In this document: one piece after another, positions 18,350 to 23,909 of the stretch
Numbering within the stretch: the first letter of the stretch is position 1
How the letters are laid out: each line of letters starts with the position of its first letter
Assembly: GCA_007026445.1 (NCBI GenBank)
Contig: VDMD01000244.1
Coordinates: 1-23,909, forward strand
Direction: 5' to 3'
From: Schizophyllum amplum
Taxonomy: Eukaryota; Basidiomycota; Agaricomycetes; Agaricales; Schizophyllaceae
DNA: 23,909 nucleotides
Position numbers and translations under genes: made by a program
Notes under the pieces: model-generated
Database searches by the model: none
Told to the model about the DNA's origin: nothing
The model's input: only the letters and a program-made list of their open reading frames with translations

Positions 18350-19780
18350 ATGGAAAACAGTCAAAAAGCGCCACTATCATCGTCCAAGTATCACCTACCT
18401 TATCTCAGTCCATCCGAAGTTCTCTTTCTGTCTGAAAAGCAACGTGGCAAATTCTCCATCCAACAGGAAGAACGGCAGCGGCAGAATGCTTGCTCTTTTC
18501 TTGAAGCGATGGGCGGTCGAATTGGGTTGTATGTATACTTTCCCTTATGACACACAATCCCTACTAACGTTGACTCAGCCCTCGAAAAACCATAGCCATG
18601 GCGCAACTCCTGTACCATCGGTTTCATTTGTTCTTCCCTCTTAAAGACTTCATTTACACCGTAAGCGCTTCGGTTTCGTTTTGCTACAACTGTAACACAC
18701 ATGCATCGATTAGGACGTTGCGCTTGCTGCACTCTTTGTGTCCACCAAGATGCAGGACACCTTGAAAAAGCCACGCGACCTTCTTGCTGTCTCGTACGCC
18801 GTTCGCTTCCCTGAGCTGGCGGCGAAGACGAAGCATCCTACTGGAGAGATCGACATAGACACCATGGACCCTACGGTATGTATTGGGACCTAACCCGAAT
18901 TATGAGAACTGACGAACGCTACGTAGGTAGTTGAGCAAGACCGCCAGAAATTGCTCGCAATCGAACGTTTACTACTGGAGACAATCTGCTTCAACTTCAC
19001 GTCGAGGCTATGTTTCCCTTACGTGATCAAAGTAGCTAAACGACTTTCCGGTAAGTCAACGATCTCGCCGTTTGAGTAGACGATAACTGGCGAACCAGCG
19101 CCAAAGAAAGTTGCTCAGTTAGCATGGCGATTGGCCGTGGACAGGTGAGAGACACCGCCTATTGACATGATTGTATATCTTGATCTACGCGCTATAGTCA
19201 TCGTACCCTCATCCCGCTTCAGTATCCGCCGCATACGGTGGCCCTCGGCAGTATCTATGTCGCAGCTCTCTTGTCCTCATTCGAGCAGCCGCATGAGGAG
19301 GAGCACCCCGACACTACAAGCAGCCACGACATTGCACAAATGCTACACGAACATGGCGCGTGGGAGGCGTCCTTCCAATGCCAGGTCGACGATTTGGAAG
19401 GTAAAGTATCACCGCCACCGTTCGACCTTCTTCCTCTGAGCATATATACTGCAGCCATCGCCCATGCGTTGATTGATCTTCTCGGCCAAGGCCTGCAGAA
19501 CCCGGCGACCAAACCGTCGCCACGTACACCGTCCTCCCCTTCGTCCGCTGTACCCGCCGGACCTGGAAAGCCGATTTCGCGCCAGCACGACGCGGACCAG
19601 CTGCTTCGCCTCAAGATCCAGCTACGCGAGACCGAGCATGAAGCTAGGACACGAAATCCCGTTGGACAGGCAGATCCGACGGCGGGGCACAGGAGTGACG
19701 ACATTGCGATGCTAGGGAGGAATGAGGGCACGGTTCGGTTCATGTTTGGTCCGCCAGGAGTCTCCAACAGCGGCTCATAA
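18350..19780 (+). CDS. CTK2: Cyclin subunit of CTD kinase (CTK2-like)
   Basis: Seven exons: 18350-18528, 18579-18660, 18714-18875, 18927-19050, 19099-19144, 19198-19400 and 19455-19780. All are in phase and give 373 residues. The first cyclin fold shows FLEAMGGRIGFPRKTIAMAQ then LYHRFHLFFPLKDF and DVALAALFVSTKMQDTLKKP. The next segment is LLAIERLLLETICFNF, PYVIKVAKRLS and LAWRLAVD, then HRTLIPLQYPPHTVALGSIY. The FPRKT.....YHR(F/Y)HLF signature and YVIK..R.L match CTK2-type cyclins, which activate the kinase that phosphorylates the RNA polymerase II C-terminal domain. The C-terminal third is Pro/Ser-rich and ends NEGTVRFMFGPPG. Upstream in-frame ATGs exist at 18302 and 18275; 18350 best fits the family start. 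The gene converges on the transporter, with 241 bp between stops. Confidence 0.85.
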
Positions 19781-20021
19781 CGTCCTTCGAGTTTCGCCCC
19801 CGGCGTCAAGCTACATGCAGAGGGATTTCTTCTTGTTATGGATAGTGGTGATAGTATGTACAATGTAATGTCATTCCTCACTCCTCGTTTGTTCGAACTG
19901 TGTGTATGATTTCCATCTACTTTCTAGTTTACTAATCCATCGAACACAGCTCCACGTGAAGCCGTCCGTGATCCGAACCTTACATGTTTTGATTCCACAA
20001 TTTTCAAGGCCATCCGCGCTC

Positions 20022-22738
20022 TCAATGCGCCGGGCACCCACCACACATCCCATGCCCACACCCCCAGCAGCTCGCCACACCTACCCCACACGTCCTCAAC
20101 ACCAACGACACCACGCTCACCACGCCCTCCCCGAGCACGAACCCGCTGGCGACGACAATCAGCCAGATGTCGTCCCGCCCTCTTGCATAGCGCGTGCGGT
20201 AGACATGTTCGATCACGCCCCCGATGAGACGCGCAATTGAGAAGGAGGGCGTGTTCAGGAAGCCGATGGCGAAAGCAACGCCTGAGGGGACCCACTTGGC
20301 CCACGGAGCTTGCGAGCGCGCGGCATAGGTCTTGACGGCGGCGACGGCAGCGAAGAAGAGGCCGAAAGCGAGCATGAAGACGCCGCTCCTCTCGGGTAGT
20401 GTCCCATCGCCTGCGCGTGCGAGGGTTAGACGTATGGAAAAACTCGCGTCAAAAGTGGCCACTCACGCAGCAGCCTAGCCAGACTAAGCCACACGTACGC
20501 AGTAGGCGCGGGGAAGGAGGGCCCCGGGATCTCGTACGCGCGCGTGTATAGACTGAACGCGGTCGTCGTCACCAGGATCGACACCGTCGAGCCGATGAGC
20601 TGTCCATAAAATTGAGCTCTCGGAGACGCGCCGCATAGGTGACCGGTCTTCAGATCCTGCATGAGGTCGCCGGCCCTGAAGCAAAGGTATAAGCTTCCCG
20701 ATATTTCAAAGCAAAGACTGAGGAAACGCACTGCTGCGCGCCCGCCTCCGCCACACCACCCGCGATGATATTCGCCACAATATTGCCCGGCTGCACCCAG
20801 GCAAACACGAGCTGCGATATCTTGCCGAGGCCGGACACGGGGTTCAGGTCGGTTTCGCCCAGCGCGCGCACTCTGTTGCTGGCCTCAGCAAAAAACATCT
20901 TGATCTAACGCGCCAAACACGACTCACCCCAACACGCTCAACAGCCCACCGAGTGCGAACCCAAGCACCGTCGCCCACGGCTTGATCCCGTCGTGCCCAA
21001 ACACCGCCCACACAAGGAGTGTGCCGAATACGACGCTCGCCCCGAGCCCCCAGAGCACCCAGCTGTACGGCACCAGGCGGTCTGGCGTCTCGGTCTCGGC
21101 GGTCTCTTTAGAGCTTACACCTGATTCCGACCTTACGCCTGAGTCTGAGGTGACGCGCGCGTAGATGTCGACGCAGTACTCGTAGACGACGGGAAGGAGG
21201 GAGACGAGGCTGTCGGTGCACATGATGGCGAGGGAAATCCAGAGGATCCTGAGATGGGTGTTAGTTTATTACACGGAGAGAGCGGAGGGTGCGTCATTTA
21301 CCATCCTCTTGCTCCGCTGGTCATGTCGCCCACGGGGCCCGGGGCCCAGCCGTTGTATTTCGATATAGGTGTCAGGATCGCCCAGCCGACGAACATGCCC
21401 TGGAAAACATCAAGCCCCTTCAGGCGTCTGCATATGGGAGGAAGCGACAGACGAACGCACGAGGTTCATGCTGAGGGTCGTAGGGAAGCCCATGATGATG
21501 CCTAGTCCGCGGATCGTCAGCGTCGATGTCTCGCTATAATCATACGGGCATGCGTACCCTGGCCGACATAGGACAAACTTGGCGTGAAGAACCATAGCCA
21601 ATTCTTAGCTAGGGAACTGCCAAAGAGCGGTAGAGCGAAGGTGACGGGAAAAAAGTAGCCGAAGAGCTGGACGATTCGAAAGGGCCAGGACAATCAGTCA
21701 AGGAGAGTAATGGCTGGGCCCCAAAAAGCATACCGTTAGTGCGCTCGACGTGAAGAAGCTCCAAATCAGCGTGCGCCAGCCGTCATTCTGGACGGTACTT
21801 GATACACCATTAAGGGGAGTTTGCTCGTCAGCGTCTTCTTCCTCTTCAATCATCGTGCTATCGGTGACAACCGAGGTCGGCTCCTCCGCATCGACGTGCT
21901 GGTATCCCCCTCCGTCTGTGCGGGCCTTCGATGTCTGGCGGGGGCAGCTTGTGGGAGGACGGAGATGAGCTGCGCGGTCGCCGTGCCGGACGGGAAGGCC
22001 GAGCTTTCTTCTATAATCTGAGGACAGTTAAGGGTATCCATTGCGTTCATGATAAATCGTCATACCACTTGCTTGCGAATGGGAGGGATAGGAATACACT
22101 GCTCGAGGGTTATGGCAGGGATTAGCAAGAGTAGCATGAAGACGCACCCAAAGAAGGCCACAGAGAGGGACCAGGCGATGGCATTCCACCAGGATAGATG
22201 AATAGGGGGAACGCCGTCGCGCTCTTCGTCCAGAAGTCCGAGGGCAGGCAGTATACCGACGAAGCCCGCCGCGAGGGGCATGGTTCCGGTCTGGGATACG
22301 CGCGTGTGAGGGGGACGCGGGTACGCCGCGTGCATGACACACTGACCGCGACGGCAGTGGTCTGCACCACGATGAGCTCCTGCGCGCTCAGCGGCACGGG
22401 CAGCAAACGCGAGATGAGAAAGCCTATGAGGGCGGACTGCAGGGACATCCTAGAGGGGAGGGGGATTACTAGGATTGCGACCCATGCAGGGGAACGACAT
22501 ACATGCTGATCCATCCCGTCTGCAGGCCGAAGTAGAGGTTCGTAAAGCAGAGGAGGCAGCCTATGGCGAGCCCGATGACGACCGCCTTGGCCGTGAATTC
22601 AGGCGAGGCGCGGTCGCCGTGCCTTATGTCCGAGTCGCCGTCCCCGCGTTCGCCATCTGCAGCAGCGTCACGACCGTGTATTACAGCGTTCAAAAGGGGT
22701 TCGTTACTGCGTCCAAATATCGCTGAGGCCCATAGCAT
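20022..22738 (-). CDS. OPT-family oligopeptide transporter (two frame breaks in exon 4)
   Basis: Eleven exons on minus: 22738-22503, 22449-22347, 22290-22066, 22017-21734, 21666-21558, 21501-21461, 21399-21302, 21248-20928, 20872-20732, 20675-20467 and 20410-20022. The core landmarks of the family are all present: LYFGLQTGWISMMSLQSAL, VVQTTAVATGTMPLAAGFVG, PPIRKQV, FPSGTATAQLISVL, GQGIIMGFPTTLSMNL, GWAPGPVGDMT, AEAGAQQAGDLMQDLKTGHL, GVAFAIGFLNTPSFSIARL and the Cys-rich end GCGHGMCGGCP. The repaired length would be about 717 residues with many membrane helices. Such proteins import small peptides or metal complexes by proton symport at the plasma membrane. In exon 4, conserved coding runs through three frames, needing one base removed near 21952 and one near 21904. 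The alternative is a 62-nt intron with a poor GTCCTC donor (21960-21899). Gene identity is firm; intactness is not. Confidence 0.85.
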
Positions 22739-23909
22739 GCAGGCAGGGTGGTGGGAGGAAGCAACAAGGTGCTTGCTACCCCGCGCTTATCGCGAAAGCG
22801 CTGACTGAGCGCTTATTCGTACAATGATCGATTGATGAGAGCTGCTCAGCTAACGCCGCGGTCAAAGCACGCGAGCACGGCCCGGTGCTGACACGGTCAC
22901 GCGCGCCGGCGCGCGGTTGACGCGTTTGCTTCTTTGCTCTCGCGTCCACCTGCCTCTCGGAGCACCGACGCAACTCTGGATCTTACGTCAAAGTTTCGAC
23001 TTAGGAGACTGCTCTGCACTTTACTCGCAAGCTCTGCTTTTCCCTAGGGCTCAAGCTCCCATTCAAGGCGCATATACCCAGGTTCTCCACCATGCTCCTC
23101 CGTCTCCTACACAGCACCCCGACTCCGACTACGCTAGCTTTGAGACTCCTCGCTGTAGCTCTGACTTCTCTGACTACGCGTAAGGCGCCACGGAGGTCGG
23201 ACCCTCTTTTTAGACGCTTCGCCAGAGCGCAACTTCCGGAACAAGGCGAACCAGGAACAGCGCCAAATGCGAGCTGATACCTTCGCAAAGGATATTCTTC
23301 GAGCTCCTGGCGCTTCTCATCCGTATCACTGCAAGTTTTCTTCGACGGCACCTTTATTCACATTATTACACGCATGCCTTTTCTGGGCCCGTCCTTCAAA
23401 GCTTCACTTCCATGGACCATGACGCGTGTGTACGCTGGCGTGAAGATGCTAGAAAATACGGGCCACTTACACGACATCGATTCAGCAAGGCGTCAATTCG
23501 AACAGTACCCCAGCCAGGGAAGATAACATAGTGATAACGCAACACTCGTCGCCTCCAAATCCGGACAGTCCAGATGCGCATGAAATCTACCGCTATAACA
23601 CTCAAAACTGCCTCGCCCGACCGCCAGTGCAACTGCTTTGCGGCGCATAGGACTGAACTTCTTTCTTTTTCCGTTCGAATTATTTTCACCCGCGACCGAA
23701 CGGCAATGGCGCTAACGAGACCCTCGGTCCCTCACGCGGCGCGCAACCTCGCCTCTGGCGGGGTGATTTGCCTTACACACCTTTCAAACCTCTAGATGTC
23801 CTTGATGGCTTTGGTCGTCTGCACCAGCCTCCCGTGAGCCCGCCCGCGTTGCGATGGGTGATTTAGAGGCGCATGTCACGTGCCACACGTGGCGTCGCCG
23901 CCGATCGCC
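22739..23909. other. Right-hand 1.17 kb without a supported gene
   Basis: It should contain the transporter promoter. On plus, 22917-23179 is open and its end (PPSPTQHPDSDYASFETP) has natural-looking composition. A GTAAGG donor at 23180 and a CAG acceptor at 23225 would extend it to a stop at 23275-23277, but no start codon lies in frame. Another plus-strand frame near 23213-23340 (RNFRNKANQEQRQMRADTFA) also looks non-random. These may be exons of a short gene I cannot assemble. The rest shows only short overlapping frames. Confidence 0.35.

Overview
The window looks like nuclear DNA of a filamentous basidiomycete, probably an Agaricomycete. Genes are dense and GC-rich. They are cut by many short introns (about 46-60 nt, GTRNGT...YAG), and there are two F-box genes of kinds typical of mushroom-forming fungi. 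A polypore-like host is only my impression. No tRNA, rRNA, CRISPR or bacterial-style operon was seen.

Layout. At 1-473 (+) lies the 3' part of an unrecognised gene. At 593-1028 (-) is a decayed copy of an unknown gene family whose intact relative sits at 9803-10429 (+). At 1503-3203 (-) is an F-box gene with one internal stop, and at 3798-5324 (+) an intronless F-box/LRR-like gene. At 5512-9626 there is an apparently complete PIF/Harbinger DNA transposon: about 95 bp terminal inverted repeats, a 3-bp AAT target duplication, a DDE transposase on the minus strand and a Myb/SANT-like partner on the plus strand, arranged tail to tail. It sits 176 bp upstream of the intact unknown-family gene.

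From 10787 onward the content is housekeeping or metabolic: exportin-T (LOS1/XPOT, 12 exons, 10787-14656 +), an EthD-domain protein (15447-16046 +), a SERAC1/PGAP1-like alpha/beta hydrolase with a GC-AG intron (16671-17834 +), a CTD-kinase cyclin subunit (CTK2-like, 18350-19780 +) and an OPT-family oligopeptide transporter (20022-22738 -). The transporter has two single-base frame breaks in one exon. The last 1.17 kb has no gene I can support.

The genes do not form one pathway. The 5' half is a turnover zone (paralog decay, F-box genes, a DNA transposon) and the 3' half is conserved: tRNA export, Pol II CTD kinase and peptide uptake. Exon structures were worked out by hand from reading frames, splice signals and remembered family motifs. 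No database search was run.
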